Shown here: one piece after another, positions 1-8,675 of the stretch
Numbering within the stretch: position 1 is the first letter of the stretch
Layout: each line of letters begins with the position of its first letter
Source: DASUPK01 sp963821705
GTDB lineage: Bacteria; Actinomycetota; Thermoleophilia; Solirubrobacterales; 70-9
NCBI GenBank assembly: GCA_963821705.1
Contig: CAWGEV010000007.1
Span: forward strand, 372,001 to 436,000
Length of the DNA: 64,000 nt
Direction of reading: 5' to 3'
The notes under the pieces: generated by a model
Seen by the model: only the letters and a program-made list of their open reading frames with translations
Databases searched by the model: none
Told to the model about the DNA's origin: nothing
Program-made: the position numbers and the translations under genes

Positions 1-585
1 CGACTCGGAGCTCGACGCGAGGGCCGTGAAGCCCGGAGGCGGCTCGAAGACGGTGTCGCGATGGCTCATCCAGCACTGCTGCTCGTCGGGGAGCCCCTCG
101 AGCAGGGTCCCGCCGCCGTCCCGGAGCGTCAGCCGGCTGCGGCCGAACTCACCCGCCGGTGCCTGCTCCACCCGGCCGCCGAGCTCGTGGACCATCAGCT
201 GCATCCCGTAACAGATGCCGAGCACCGGGATGCCGAGCTCGAGCAGCTCCCTGCGGAGCGCCGGCGCCCCGTCGGCATAGACGGAGGCGGGCCCCCCGGA
301 GAGCACGAGGCCGCGCGGCCCACGCTCCTCTATCTCTTCGAGCGAGGTGTCGTGCGGCAGCAACTCGCTGAACACGCCGCATTCGCGAATCCGCCGCGCT
401 ATCAGCTGGCTGTACTGACCGCCGAAATCGAGCACGAGTACTTCCTCTCGCGCCTCTCGCGCGGGTGGCGCCGGATTTGATTCCCGACGCGCGCTCTTGC
501 GCGCGTCGGTCAAATCCGGCGACAGGACCCGCGCGCCAGGCGCCTCAGAGTTGCTCGTGGTCGCGGCGTTGGCCGCTTCAGTCAT
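1..585 (-). CDS. guaA: GMP synthase (glutamine-hydrolysing), N-terminal part, cut by window edge
   Basis: Glutamine amidotransferase domain of GMP synthase, which supplies ammonia to convert XMP to GMP. The frame contains the family opening VLDFGGQYSQLIARRIRE, the GLVLSGGP loop and the catalytic-cysteine segment LGICYGMQLM. The 3' part, with the ATP-pyrophosphatase and dimerisation domains, lies beyond position 1. The ATG at 585 overlaps the guaB stop by 8 nt and is in frame, but it adds about 50 residues before the conserved core. A GTG at 435, preceded by a GAGGAAG ribosome-binding site, is the alternative start. The extension region contains a strong palindrome (470-520). Confidence 0.93.
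   Translation of the reverse strand, partial: MTEAANAATTSNSEAPGARVLSPDLTDARKSARRESNPAPPAREAREEVLVLDFGGQYSQLIARRIRECGVFSELLPHDTSLEEIEERGPRGLVLSGGPASVYADGAPALRRELLELGIPVLGICYGMQLMVHELGGRVEQAPAGEFGRSRLTLRDGGGTLLEGLPDEQQCWMSHRDTVFEPPPGFTALASSSES
470..520. repeat. Long imperfect palindrome at the 5' end of guaA
   Basis: The outer arms GCCGGATTTGA (470-480) and TCAAATCCGGC (510-520) are perfect inverted repeats. The inner arms CCGACGCGCGC (484-494) and GCGCGCGTCGG (499-509) enclose a TCTT loop, with a 3-nt bulge at 481-483. This gives a 22-bp stem. It stays in frame with guaA if translation starts at 585, or forms the guaB-guaA leader if it starts at 435. There is no T tract, so it is not a classical terminator. 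Confidence 0.85.
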
Positions 586-1783
586 CGCTGACGGCCACCG
601 CCGCCGCGACCGTGGCCCGCCCGTTCGAGCCCATGCCGACCGACTGCTCGCGCTGGAGCTGCTTGCCCTCGGACATCAGGGCCGGCGCGACCATCACCTC
701 GGCGCGGTGGAACTCGGGGATGTCGGCGTAGCCGGTGGTCGCCATCGAGGTCCGGAGCGCGCCCATCAGGTTGAAGGTGCCGTCGTTCTCCTGGGCGGGG
801 CCGAGGAGGATCTCCTCGATCGTGCCGTCCTGCTGCGTGGCGACCCGCGCGCCGCGCGGCAGGGAGGGATGGAAGGTCGCCATGCCCCAGTGAAAGCCCC
901 GGCCCGGGGCCTCCTTGGCCCGCGCCAGCGGCGAGCCGATCATGACGGCGTCGGCGCCGACCGCGATCGCCTTGGAGACGTCGCCGCCGGTCCTCATGCC
1001 GCCATCGGCGATCACGTTGCAGTAGTTGCCGGTCTCCATCATGTGCTGCCCGCGGGCGGCGGCCACGTCGGCGATCGCCGTGGCCTGCGGGACGCCGATC
1101 CCGAGCACGCCGCGGGTGGTGCATGCGGCGCCCGGCCCGACGCCGACCAGGACGCCGACGGCTCCGGTCCGCATCAGGTGGAGGCCAGTGTTGTAGGAGG
1201 CGCAGCCGCCGACGACGCAGGGCAAGTCGAGGTCGGCGATGAACTGCTTGAGGTTGAGCGGTTCCGTCTGCGTCGAGACATGCTCCGCGGAGATCACAGT
1301 CCCCTGGATGACCAGGATGTCGAGGCCGGCCTCGAGGGCCACCTCGTAGTGCTCGGTCACCTTCTGCGGGGTGAGGGAGCCGCAGGCGACCGTGCCGGCC
1401 GCCTTGATCTCCTCGACGCGCTGGGCGATCAGCTCGGGCTTGACCGGCTCCGCGTAGATCTCCTGCATGATCCGGGTGGCGTCCTGCTTCGGCGCGGCGG
1501 CGATCTCGTCGAGCTTCTCGTCCGCGTTCTCGTACCGGGACCAGATGCCCTCCAGGTTGAGGACGCCGAGGCCGCCGAGCTGCCCGATCAGTCCGGCGGT
1601 CTTCGGGCTGACCACCCCGTCCATCGCGGACGCGAGCAGCGGCAACTCGAAGCGGTACGGGCCGAGGTTCCAGGTGATGTCGATGTCGTCGGGGTCGCGC
1701 GTCCTCCTCGAGGGGACGATCGCGATGTCATCGAAGCCGTATGCCCGGCGGCCCTTCTTGCCCCGGCCGATCTCTACTTCCAT
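578..1783 (-). CDS. guaB3: GuaB3-type IMP dehydrogenase family protein
   Basis: The 401-residue product belongs to the IMP dehydrogenase/GMP reductase TIM-barrel family and acts in guanine nucleotide metabolism together with the downstream guaA. It carries the catalytic loop GPGAACTTRGVLGIGVPQ, with the nucleophilic Cys, and the phosphate-binding segment VIADGGMRTGGDVSKA. It lacks the pair of CBS domains found in the roughly 500-residue canonical GuaB, which matches the GuaB3 subgroup of Actinobacteria. Whether this subgroup catalyses classical IMP oxidation is uncertain from sequence. The stop overlaps the guaA start, so the two genes are probably translationally coupled. Confidence 0.9.
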   Translation of the reverse strand: MEVEIGRGKKGRRAYGFDDIAIVPSRRTRDPDDIDITWNLGPYRFELPLLASAMDGVVSPKTAGLIGQLGGLGVLNLEGIWSRYENADEKLDEIAAAPKQDATRIMQEIYAEPVKPELIAQRVEEIKAAGTVACGSLTPQKVTEHYEVALEAGLDILVIQGTVISAEHVSTQTEPLNLKQFIADLDLPCVVGGCASYNTGLHLMRTGAVGVLVGVGPGAACTTRGVLGIGVPQATAIADVAAARGQHMMETGNYCNVIADGGMRTGGDVSKAIAVGADAVMIGSPLARAKEAPGRGFHWGMATFHPSLPRGARVATQQDGTIEEILLGPAQENDGTFNLMGALRTSMATTGYADIPEFHRAEVMVAPALMSEGKQLQREQSVGMGSNGRATVAAAVAVSDD

Positions 1784-1810
1784 TGGCTCACCCTACGTTC
1801 GTTCGCGGAC

Positions 1811-1832
1811 GAAAAAACCCCGCGTCGCGGGG
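1811..1832 (-). terminator. Intrinsic terminator downstream of pfkB
   Basis: On the minus strand CCCCGCG-A-CGCGGGG is followed directly by six T residues. It lies between the pfkB stop (1919) and the guaB3 start (1783) and separates the two transcription units. Confidence 0.8.
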
Positions 1833-1918
1833 CCGGAAATGCGGTGACAGCGGCGTTTCGGAGGTCCTTCACCAACGCCCTGCCAAGGATAACAGCGGTA
1901 AACCGCGCCTCCGCCTGT

Positions 1919-2878
1919 CTAGACCTTCGCGGGAATGTCGAGCTCACGCGATTCGACGCCGGCCAGCAGCCGCTCGACCTCATCGGGGTCGATGCCGCCC
2001 GCGCCGAAGTGCTGCGTCGACTCGGCGCCGCAGGCGACGGCGAAGCGGAGGCACTCCTCCGGTGGCCGCTCGTCGTAGCGGGCCGCGACGAACCCGGCGA
2101 GGAAGGCGTCGCCGGAGCCGACGGTGGCGACCGGCTCGACCTCGGGCGCGGTCACCTCATAGGTCCGGCGCTGGTCGTCGGCGCCCTGGAGCGAGGCGAA
2201 GCAGCCCTCCGGCCGCGTGATCACGGCATCGGTGGCGCCGAGCTCGACCAGGCTCCGCAACCCGCTGAGCGTGTCCTCGCGGTCGTTGAACTCGTGGCCG
2301 ACGGCGCCCTCCGCCTCGCGGACGTTCGGCGTCACGGCGGCGGGGCCGGCGCGCAGCGAGGCGACCAGCGGCTCACCCTCGGTGTCGACGATGGTCTCGA
2401 CGCCCAGCGCCTTCAGCTCCTCGACGATCCGGGCGGAGAACGACGCGGGGACCGAGGGCGGCAGGCTGCCGGCGATCGCGCAGATGCGCGCGCCGCGCGC
2501 CAGGTACAGGAGCTTCTCTAGGAACCGGTCGAGCTCCTCCGAGCTCACGTCCGGGCCGCGCTCGTTGATCTCGGTCTGCTCGCCCGAGGTCGGGTCCACG
2601 ACGGCGAGGTTGGTCCGCGACTCGCCGGCGATCCAGGTGAAGTCGGTGAGGATCGACTCCTCCGCCAGCCGCTCCATCAGCCGGGCCCCTGTGGGGCCGC
2701 CGGCGAGGCCGGTCGCGATCACGGGCCGGTCGAGCAGCTTGAGGGCGCGGGCGACGTTCACGCCCTTGCCGCCCGCGACCGTGCTCGCCTCGACGGCGCG
2801 GTGCCGATGGCCCTGCCGGAAGCTCGGGACCGCGACGGTGCGGTCGATCGCCGCGTTGAGAGTGACCGTGAGGATCAT
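1919..2878 (-). CDS. pfkB: 1-phosphofructokinase-like PfkB family sugar kinase
   Basis: A 319-residue ribokinase-fold sugar kinase of the FruK/LacC branch, which phosphorylates phosphosugars such as fructose 1-phosphate or tagatose 6-phosphate. The N-terminus ILTVTLNAAID and the glycine motif AGGKGVNVARAL are typical of this branch. The C-terminal ATP/anion-hole motif is VATVGSGDAFLAGF, with the catalytic Asp. The ATG at 2878 is chosen because ATGA overlaps the reconstructed dacA stop. As read, the frame is open straight through from dacA, which looks like an indel artefact rather than a real kinase-peptidase fusion. No phosphotransferase-system gene is nearby, so the substrate is unknown. 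Confidence 0.85.
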   Translation of the reverse strand: MILTVTLNAAIDRTVAVPSFRQGHRHRAVEASTVAGGKGVNVARALKLLDRPVIATGLAGGPTGARLMERLAEESILTDFTWIAGESRTNLAVVDPTSGEQTEINERGPDVSSEELDRFLEKLLYLARGARICAIAGSLPPSVPASFSARIVEELKALGVETIVDTEGEPLVASLRAGPAAVTPNVREAEGAVGHEFNDREDTLSGLRSLVELGATDAVITRPEGCFASLQGADDQRRTYEVTAPEVEPVATVGSGDAFLAGFVAARYDERPPEECLRFAVACGAESTQHFGAGGIDPDEVERLLAGVESRELDIPAKV

Positions 2879-4249
2879 CCGCTGCCTCCCTCCCGCTCCA
2901 TCCTCTGGCGCCTCCTGCGCATCCTTTCCTCGTGCATCCTGCGCTTCTCCTCCGGGGTCCGCTGTCGGGGTGCCTGCCGCCGATCGTTCCAGAGGCTGGG
3001 GAGCGGCCTCCTCGGGCCCCTTCGACCCACGTCCTCGGACCACCAGCAGCAGTCCTACAAGTATCACGATCGCGCCCAGTCCAAGTGGAACGAATGGATT
3101 CTTGGCGACGGACGTCGCCTTGTCGAGGGTGGTCGCGGCGCCCACCGGCCGCGCCGCGACCAGCGGACTGGCGGCCGCGAGCCTGCCGTCGACCGTGACG
3201 GTGACGTGGCCGAGAACCTGGCCGCGGTGCACGGCGCCGCTCACCTGGTGCGGAGCGGTGACGTGGATGGCGACCCGCTGACCCTGCCGGACGTTGACGG
3301 GGAGGGCGCGCTGGGCGACCAGCGAGAGGTGATCGCTGCGGTAGTCGAGCTTCGGGCCGGCGAGTTGTTGCCCCTGGCGAACCGGCTGGATCGAGTGGTA
3401 GAGCGAGAAGCCGTAGCTGAGCAGCTGCAGGGTCTCGCTGTCCCGGGCGGCCTCGCTCGGGGTGCCGAGGACCGCCGAGATCAGCTTCGTCGAGTTCTTC
3501 GTCCCTGAGCCGACCAGGACGTAGCCGGCGTCGAGGGTGTGGCCGGTCTTGACGCCGTCGATCCAGGGAACCGAGCCGAGCAGCGTGTTCCGGCTGGTCA
3601 CCGTGCGCGGGTGATCGCCGCTGTCGAGCGTCGCGACCGGCGTGTTGACGATCCGGGCGAAGAGCTTGTTGCGCAGCAGGATCTGCGCCAGGGTCACCAG
3701 GTCGTGGGCGCTCGAGTAGTTGTTCGGGTCGTCGAGCCCGATCGGGTTGGCGTAGCTGGTGCCGGTCAGGCCGAGGCGCTGCGCCGCCCGGTTCATCTGG
3801 CTGACGAACGCGGGCACCGAGCCCGCCGCTCCCACGGCCAGCGTCTCGGCGGCATCGCTGGCGCTGGGCAAGAGGAGCCCGTAGAGCAGGTCGCGAACCC
3901 GCATCCGCTCGCCGGGCCGCAGGCCGAGCTTGACCTCCGCGGAGGCCTCGGGCCGGTACGCCGGCACTGTGAGCATCTGGTCGGGCTTCAGGTGCTTGAG
4001 CGCGAGGTATGCCGTCATCAGCTTGGTCGTGCTGGCGATCGGCAGCCGCCTGTCCGCCGCCTGGCTCGCCAGCACCGAGTCGTCCCGGGGGTCGATCAGG
4101 ATCCACGCCTTCGCGTCGACCCTGGGCGGGGCCGGGGGAGTGGCCGCGCCCGACGCCGGGGCGCCGATGAGCATCACCGTGAGGGCGAGTGCAAGCGCGA
4201 TCGACCCGCGCACGACCCTCCCGCCCGGCCTGCATCGAATCCCGAGCAC
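2875..4249 (-). CDS. dacA: D-alanyl-D-alanine carboxypeptidase (PBP5 family), one suspected frameshift
   Basis: Membrane-anchored penicillin-binding peptidase that trims the terminal D-Ala of peptidoglycan stem peptides. Starting at GTG 4249, the product has a signal peptide (about residues 10-35), the SxxK motif STTK, a second motif SAS where most relatives have SGN, and KTG in GVKTGHT. A C-terminal membrane helix (LGAIVILVGLLLVV) follows. Near 3000 the frame runs on into pfkB. With one base removed, the tail becomes highly charged (EEKRRM, MRRRRQRMERE) and ends in TGA at 2875-2877, overlapping the pfkB ATG. The length of 1375 nt equals 3n+1, consistent with one extra base. The LysM gene is 2 nt upstream. 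Confidence 0.85.
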
Positions 4250-4251
4250 CG

Positions 4252-4569
4252 TCAGTGCAACGCGATCCGCTGGCCCTCGAGGAGAGTCTGCGGATCGACA
4301 TTCGGATTGAGCTGCTCCAGGGTGGTCTGGCTGATCCCGGTCTTGATCGAGATCGCGCCGAGAGTGTCACCCGGGCGGACGATCCAGACGCCCTTGCGGA
4401 CGGCCTGCCGGCCGGCCTTGCTGATCCTGGTCTTCTGCGGCTTTCCGTTACCTCCGCCTCCGGACCCCCCTCCGGAGGTCGCAACGACGACGCCCACCGC
4501 GATGAAGGCGGCAATCAGCGCCAGCACGGCGAACGCACGGACTAGTTGATTCGGCTTGTAATCCGGCAT
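4252..4569 (-). CDS. Small membrane-anchored LysM protein
   Basis: A 105-residue protein with one N-terminal membrane helix (AFAVLALIAAFIAVGVVVA), a glycine-rich linker and a C-terminal LysM domain (WIVRPGDTLGAISIKTG, then NPNVDPQTLLEGQRI). LysM domains bind N-acetylglucosamine-containing glycans such as peptidoglycan, so the domain should face the cell wall. The stop is 2 nt from the start of the carboxypeptidase gene, which supports a shared role in wall maintenance. No catalytic domain is present. Confidence 0.85.
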   Translation of the reverse strand: MPDYKPNQLVRAFAVLALIAAFIAVGVVVATSGGGSGGGGNGKPQKTRISKAGRQAVRKGVWIVRPGDTLGAISIKTGISQTTLEQLNPNVDPQTLLEGQRIALH

Positions 4570-4600
4570 CCGCGGGGTCGCGATGGTACTGGGGACGGTC

Positions 4601-5485
4601 CTAGCTCAGACCCCAGACGGCCGAGCGCAGCGCCTCCGCTGCGCCGGCGGGATCGTCCGCACCGGCGATGCTCCGCGCGGCCGCCACGAGCACCGAGGCG
4701 GGCCTGTCGGAGGCCAGGGCGGGCCCGAGGTCCTCGGGCTTGCCCCCCTGTGCTCCGATCCCGGGGATCAGGAAGACGGAGTCGGGCATCAGCTCGCGCA
4801 GCCGTCCGAGGTGCTGGGGAGCGGTCGCGCCGACGACCGCTCCCATCCCCGAGAGGCCCGACTGTCCGGCGAGCTTCGGCGCGCTCTCCGCCACCAGCGC
4901 CGCCAGCTCCTCGTGGAGCGGGTGCTCGCCTAGGTGGGCGTCCTGCAACCGCGCCGCTCCCGGGTTGGAGGTGCGGACGAGCAGGAAGACCCCGGCGCCG
5001 GCGTCCCGCGCGGCGTCGACCAGGACCTCGATCGCGTCCTCGCCGAGCAGCGGGTTCGCGGTGAAGGCGTCCGCCCCGAGGCCGCGGACTGGACCCCAGG
5101 GGGTCTCGGTCTCGCCGACGAGCGCCTGGCCGTAGGCCCTCGCGGTCACGGGGACGTCGCCGCGCTTGCCGTCGGCGACGACCAGCAGGCCCTCCCGCTG
5201 AGCCGCCTCGCAAACCTCGGCGAGCGCCCGCCATCCGGGGGCGCCCAGCCGCTCGAAGCAGGCGAGCTGCGGCTTCACCGCCACGCAGGCGGGCCCGGCC
5301 TTCTCGATCAGCCAGCGGCAGTGCTCGAAGACCGCGGCGGCCGCCCGGTCCGCGACGTCGGTGAGGTCCGCGCCGGGGGCGTCGTCGGGGGAGAGCGCCG
5401 CGGGGTCGGGGTCCAGCCCCAGGCATACCTGGCTGCGGCGCTCGTCGACGAGCGCCGCCAGCCGGTCCGCGAATGGCGTGTCGCT
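4601..5485 (-). CDS. pyrF: Orotidine 5'-phosphate decarboxylase (type 2)
   Basis: Decarboxylates OMP to UMP, the last step of pyrimidine synthesis. The TIM-barrel signature DGKRGDVPVTARAY holds the Lys/Asp catalytic cluster of the type-2 family. Also visible are CLGLDPDP near the N-terminus, VAVKPQLACFE, NPLLGEDA and the phosphate loop PGIGAQGG. The conserved N-terminus (ADRLAALVDERRS) extends to the HU stop codon, yet no ATG, GTG or TTG lies between the upstream in-frame stop and that segment. Either an unusual start is used or a base is wrong near 5485. The next available start, at 5284, would remove conserved residues. Confidence 0.88.
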   Translation of the reverse strand, partial: SDTPFADRLAALVDERRSQVCLGLDPDPAALSPDDAPGADLTDVADRAAAAVFEHCRWLIEKAGPACVAVKPQLACFERLGAPGWRALAEVCEAAQREGLLVVADGKRGDVPVTARAYGQALVGETETPWGPVRGLGADAFTANPLLGEDAIEVLVDAARDAGAGVFLLVRTSNPGAARLQDAHLGEHPLHEELAALVAESAPKLAGQSGLSGMGAVVGATAPQHLGRLRELMPDSVFLIPGIGAQGGKPEDLGPALASDRPASVLVAAARSIAGADDPAGAAEALRSAVWGLS

Positions 5486-5765
5486 AGCCGCCCTTGACCT
5501 TCTTCTTCAGCCCTGAGCCGGCGGAGAACCGCGGCACCTTGCCGCCCGGAATGAAGATCCGCTCTCCGGTGCGCGGGTTGACGCCCTGCCGCGGACCGCG
5601 CTCGGCCACCGCGAACTTGCCGAAGCCGGTGAAGTTCACGTCGCCTCCCCCCTGGAGGACATTGGTGATGGCGTCGAGGACCGCGTCCACGGCCTGGCCC
5701 GCCGCCTTCTTGTTGCCGATTCTGCTGTCGCCTGCGAGCACATCGAGGAACTCAGCCTTGGTCAC
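5484..5765 (-). CDS. hup: HU-type nucleoid DNA-binding protein
   Basis: A 93-residue HU/IHF family protein that bends and compacts DNA. It has the N-terminal dimerisation helices (TKAEFLDVLAGDSRIG), the GFGKFAV segment and the DNA-contacting arm RQGVNPRTGERIFIPGG, with the proline-containing tip. It ends in a short basic tail (LKKKVKGG). The GTG start at 5765 has a GGAGG ribosome-binding site 9 nt upstream. The ATG a few bases upstream is followed at once by an in-frame stop. An upstream palindromic operator candidate lies at 5835-5853. Confidence 0.95.
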   Translation of the reverse strand: MTKAEFLDVLAGDSRIGNKKAAGQAVDAVLDAITNVLQGGGDVNFTGFGKFAVAERGPRQGVNPRTGERIFIPGGKVPRFSAGSGLKKKVKGG

Positions 5766-5834
5766 GTCATCGCCTCCTAGGAATGGGAGTTCGCCGCGAG
5801 CGTAACAGCGCGTCCTGAAGCCAAATTCAGCGGC

Positions 5835-5853
5835 TTGTGCGGGTTAGTCACAA
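5835..5853 (-). promoter_or_regulatory. Candidate operator upstream of the HU gene
   Basis: Read on the minus strand the site is TTGTGACTAACCCGCACAA, a near-perfect TTGTGAC-N5-GTCACAA dyad about 70 nt before the HU start. A perfect copy lies at 21395-21413 in front of the DUF1802 gene, so both may be bound by one regulator. Confidence 0.5.
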
Positions 5854-5925
5854 ACTGGCTTCGCCGCCAGACCGCGGCAGCAAGCGGCCGCTCTTGACAA
5901 CCGCTCGGGCTTTCGCCCTCGCTCA

Positions 5926-7293
5926 TCAGTGGGCGGCCTGGCTGCCGCCAATGGCCATCTCCGCGACCAGCATCGGGGCGGTTCGCACCGACCCTCCGAA
6001 CGGCACCCAGCGCGCCTCGGAGCCGATGGCCTTCACGGCGGCGAGCGTGCCGAGCAGCTCACCGGCGATCGTGAACTCGCGGAGCGGCTCGGCGAGCTCG
6101 CCGCCCCGGATCGCCCGCCCAGACGCGCCGACGGAGTAGCGCCCCGTCACCGGGTTCACGCCCGAGTGAAGACCGGCGACCTCGGTGACGAGGACTCCGT
6201 CGCCGGCCTCGGCGAGGAGCTGCTCGAGCGTGAGCTCCCCCGGCTCGATCACGAGGTTCGAGGTGCTGACGGAGGGCGGCGTCCGGTAGGAGCTGCGGGC
6301 CGCGTTCCCGGTCGACCGGGTCCCGCCGCGGCGCGCCGTGTAGCTGTCGTGCAGGTAGGCGAGGAGCTTTCCCTCGGCGATCAGCGGGGTCCGCCCCCGG
6401 GGCGTGCCCTCCCCGTCGAAGGGGGCGCTCACGAGCCCGCCCGGGTCGATCCCGTCATCGGTCAGCGCGTAGGCCGCGGAGGCGAGCTCGTCGCCGAGAC
6501 GATCGGCGAAGGGGGAGCGGCCCCGCTGCACATCGTCGGCGCAGAGGGCGCCGCCGATGAAGCCGGCGAAGCTCGCGGTCACCCGCTCGGCCAGGACGAC
6601 GGGACAGGTGCGGGACTCCGGCTTGGTGGCGCCGAGCATCGAAGCGGCCTCGTCGCCGGCCTCCGCGCCGATCTCCTCGGGGTCGAGCTCCGCCGGCGAG
6701 CGGCCGACGCCGAAGCCGAGCCCGGTCTGGACCTCGGAGTCCCTCGAGGCCATCGCCTGGAGGAACGAGTAGGCGGTCGAGACGCCGAAGCTGCCCGCGA
6801 CGCCCCGCGAGTTGACGATCGCCGCGTCGCCGTCCTCGTCGACGTACACGACCTCCTCGACGCCGGTCACGGACTCGTCGCGGTCGAGGGCGACCCGCTC
6901 GATGCGCTTGGCGAGCTCGATCACGTCCGCCGTCTCGGTTCCGGCGACCGCGTCGCTCCGCAGACCCTCGATCGCCGGGACGGGCTGATCCGACGGATCG
7001 GGGGCGGCCGAGCTCTCGTCCTCGTCCGCGACCCGCGCCGCGGCGACGGCGGCCTCCGCCAGCTCCGCGATCCCCGCGTCGGAGAGGTCGGTCCCGTAGG
7101 CGTAGCCGGTCCGGTGGCCGATCCACGCGCGCACCCCGACCCCGCGGCCGCTTGCCTCGGTGAGACTCTCGACCTCCCCGCCGTGCACCCGCACCTCGCG
7201 GCTGCGGGAGCCCTCGCTCCACGCCTCGGCGTCGGTCGCGCCGGCGGCGGTGGCCGCCTCGGCGGCCCTGCGCGCGGCCTCCCCGAGCTTCAT
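5926..7293 (-). CDS. tldE: TldE/PmbA-like subunit of a TldD/E metalloprotease
   Basis: A 455-residue protein of the TldE/PmbA family, the partner of TldD in a heterodimeric zinc protease that removes unstructured peptides, including RiPP leader peptides and antitoxins in Enterobacteria. Family segments include RSYRTPPSVSTSNLVIEPG, VTEVAGLHSGVNPVTGRYSV and a terminal AIGSEARWVPFGGS region. It lacks the HExxxH zinc motif, as expected for this subunit. The ATG at 7293 overlaps the tldD stop (ATGA), indicating coupled expression and a likely 1:1 complex. Confidence 0.9.
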   Translation of the reverse strand: MKLGEAARRAAEAATAAGATDAEAWSEGSRSREVRVHGGEVESLTEASGRGVGVRAWIGHRTGYAYGTDLSDAGIAELAEAAVAAARVADEDESSAAPDPSDQPVPAIEGLRSDAVAGTETADVIELAKRIERVALDRDESVTGVEEVVYVDEDGDAAIVNSRGVAGSFGVSTAYSFLQAMASRDSEVQTGLGFGVGRSPAELDPEEIGAEAGDEAASMLGATKPESRTCPVVLAERVTASFAGFIGGALCADDVQRGRSPFADRLGDELASAAYALTDDGIDPGGLVSAPFDGEGTPRGRTPLIAEGKLLAYLHDSYTARRGGTRSTGNAARSSYRTPPSVSTSNLVIEPGELTLEQLLAEAGDGVLVTEVAGLHSGVNPVTGRYSVGASGRAIRGGELAEPLREFTIAGELLGTLAAVKAIGSEARWVPFGGSVRTAPMLVAEMAIGGSQAAH

Positions 7294-8675
7294 ACGGCGG
7301 TCCCCCCGACGGTCATCCCGCGAATGCGGACGTGGCCCTGGCCGGTTCCCACCGGCGCGGTCTGACCCGCCTTGCCGCAGAAGCCGGTCTTCATCTCGAA
7401 GTCCGTGCCGACGGCGTCGATTCGCGCGAGCGCCTGCAGGCAGTTGCCGATCAGGGTCGCTCCGCGACACGGCTTCGTGGCCTTGCCGCCCTCGATCAGG
7501 TAGCCCTCCGAGACGCCGAAGACGAAGTCGCCGGTGGCGGGCTCGACCTGGCCGCCGCCGAAGGAGACCGCGTAGAAGCCCCGCTCGACCTCTGAGATCA
7601 TCGCCTCGGGGTCGGCGTCGCCGGGCTGTATGTAGGTGTTGGTCATCCGGGGGATCGGCAGGTCGCGGAAGCTGGCTCGCCGGCCGTTGCCGGTGGACGG
7701 CACCCCGTCGCGCCCGGCGCGCAACCGGTCGTAGAGGTAGGAGGTGAGCCTCCCCTCCTCGATCACCGCGGTCTTCTGGCAGGGAGTCCCCTCGTCGTCG
7801 ATGGCGCCCGTCCCCCACTCGTGCGGCATGCGGCCGTCGTCGAAGGCGTTGAGCAGCGGCTCCGCCACCTTCTCGCCCAGCTTGCCCGCGTAGACGCTGG
7901 CGCCCTTCTGGACCGCGTCGGACTCGAGGCCGTGGCCCGTCATCTCATGGAAGAGGACCCCGCCGAAGCCGCCCCCGACGACCACCGTCATCTCGCCGGC
8001 AGGCGCCGGGTCGGCACCAAGCAGGTCGAGGGCCTTCCGGGCCGCCTGATCGGCGATCCGGCCCGGATCGCCGTCGAGGAGCTCGAAGCCGCGGTGCTCC
8101 CCCAGGGTCTCGAAGCCGGTCTCCACGGTGCCGTCGCGGCGCGCGACCACCTGCACTCCCAGGCGGACCCGGGTTCGGTCGTCGGTCGCCTCCAGCCCCT
8201 CGGAGTTGAAGACGGCGACGCTCCGGCGGCCCTCGCTGTAGCTCGCCGACACCTGTGCCACCTCGTCCCCCGCGGACCGCGCCCGCTCATCCAGCTCGCG
8301 CAGGACCTCCGCCTTGCGCTCCGCCGGGACCGAGGCGGGATCGACCTCGATCTCCTGGAGCTGCGGCGGCTCCGCCGCGCGCAGCGCGACCGGCTCCGTG
8401 GCGTCTCCGCCGAGAGCCGAGGCAAGACCGTCGGCGGCGCGAAGCAGGTCCTCCTCGGCGAGCCCGTCGACGTGGGCGAAGCGCGTGACCTCCCCATCGA
8501 TCACCCGCACCCCGGCGCCGCGCTCGCTGCCCGACTGCGGCCGCTCAACCCGGGACTCGTCGATCGAGAGGGTGAAGCCGCGGCGGTCCTCGCAGAAGAG
8601 CTCGGCGAAGTCCCCGCCGCGGGACAGAGCCCTCTCCAGAACGCGGGCCGCGACGCCGTCGTCGACCAGGCTCAC
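7290..8675 (-). CDS. tldD: TldD-like zinc metalloprotease subunit
   Basis: Catalytic subunit of the TldD/E protease, 461 residues. It carries the zinc motif HEMTGHGLE and the family blocks DEGTPCQKTAVIEEG, STGNGRRASFRDLPIPRMTN and FVFGVSEGYLIEGGKATKP. TldD threads unfolded peptides into a shared chamber with TldE. The start overlaps the upstream 89-residue gene by 4 nt, so the protease is cotranslated with two small upstream proteins. Those could be substrates or adaptors, which is inference. Confidence 0.92.
   Translation of the reverse strand: MSLVDDGVAARVLERALSRGGDFAELFCEDRRGFTLSIDESRVERPQSGSERGAGVRVIDGEVTRFAHVDGLAEEDLLRAADGLASALGGDATEPVALRAAEPPQLQEIEVDPASVPAERKAEVLRELDERARSAGDEVAQVSASYSEGRRSVAVFNSEGLEATDDRTRVRLGVQVVARRDGTVETGFETLGEHRGFELLDGDPGRIADQAARKALDLLGADPAPAGEMTVVVGGGFGGVLFHEMTGHGLESDAVQKGASVYAGKLGEKVAEPLLNAFDDGRMPHEWGTGAIDDEGTPCQKTAVIEEGRLTSYLYDRLRAGRDGVPSTGNGRRASFRDLPIPRMTNTYIQPGDADPEAMISEVERGFYAVSFGGGQVEPATGDFVFGVSEGYLIEGGKATKPCRGATLIGNCLQALARIDAVGTDFEMKTGFCGKAGQTAPVGTGQGHVRIRGMTVGGTAV

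Noticed and set aside
497..2521. Long plus-strand open frame opposite guaB3 and pfkB
   Set aside because: It is an antisense shadow of GC-rich minus-strand genes; composition is Gly/Asp/Arg-rich without domain motifs, while the minus strand encodes recognised enzymes.
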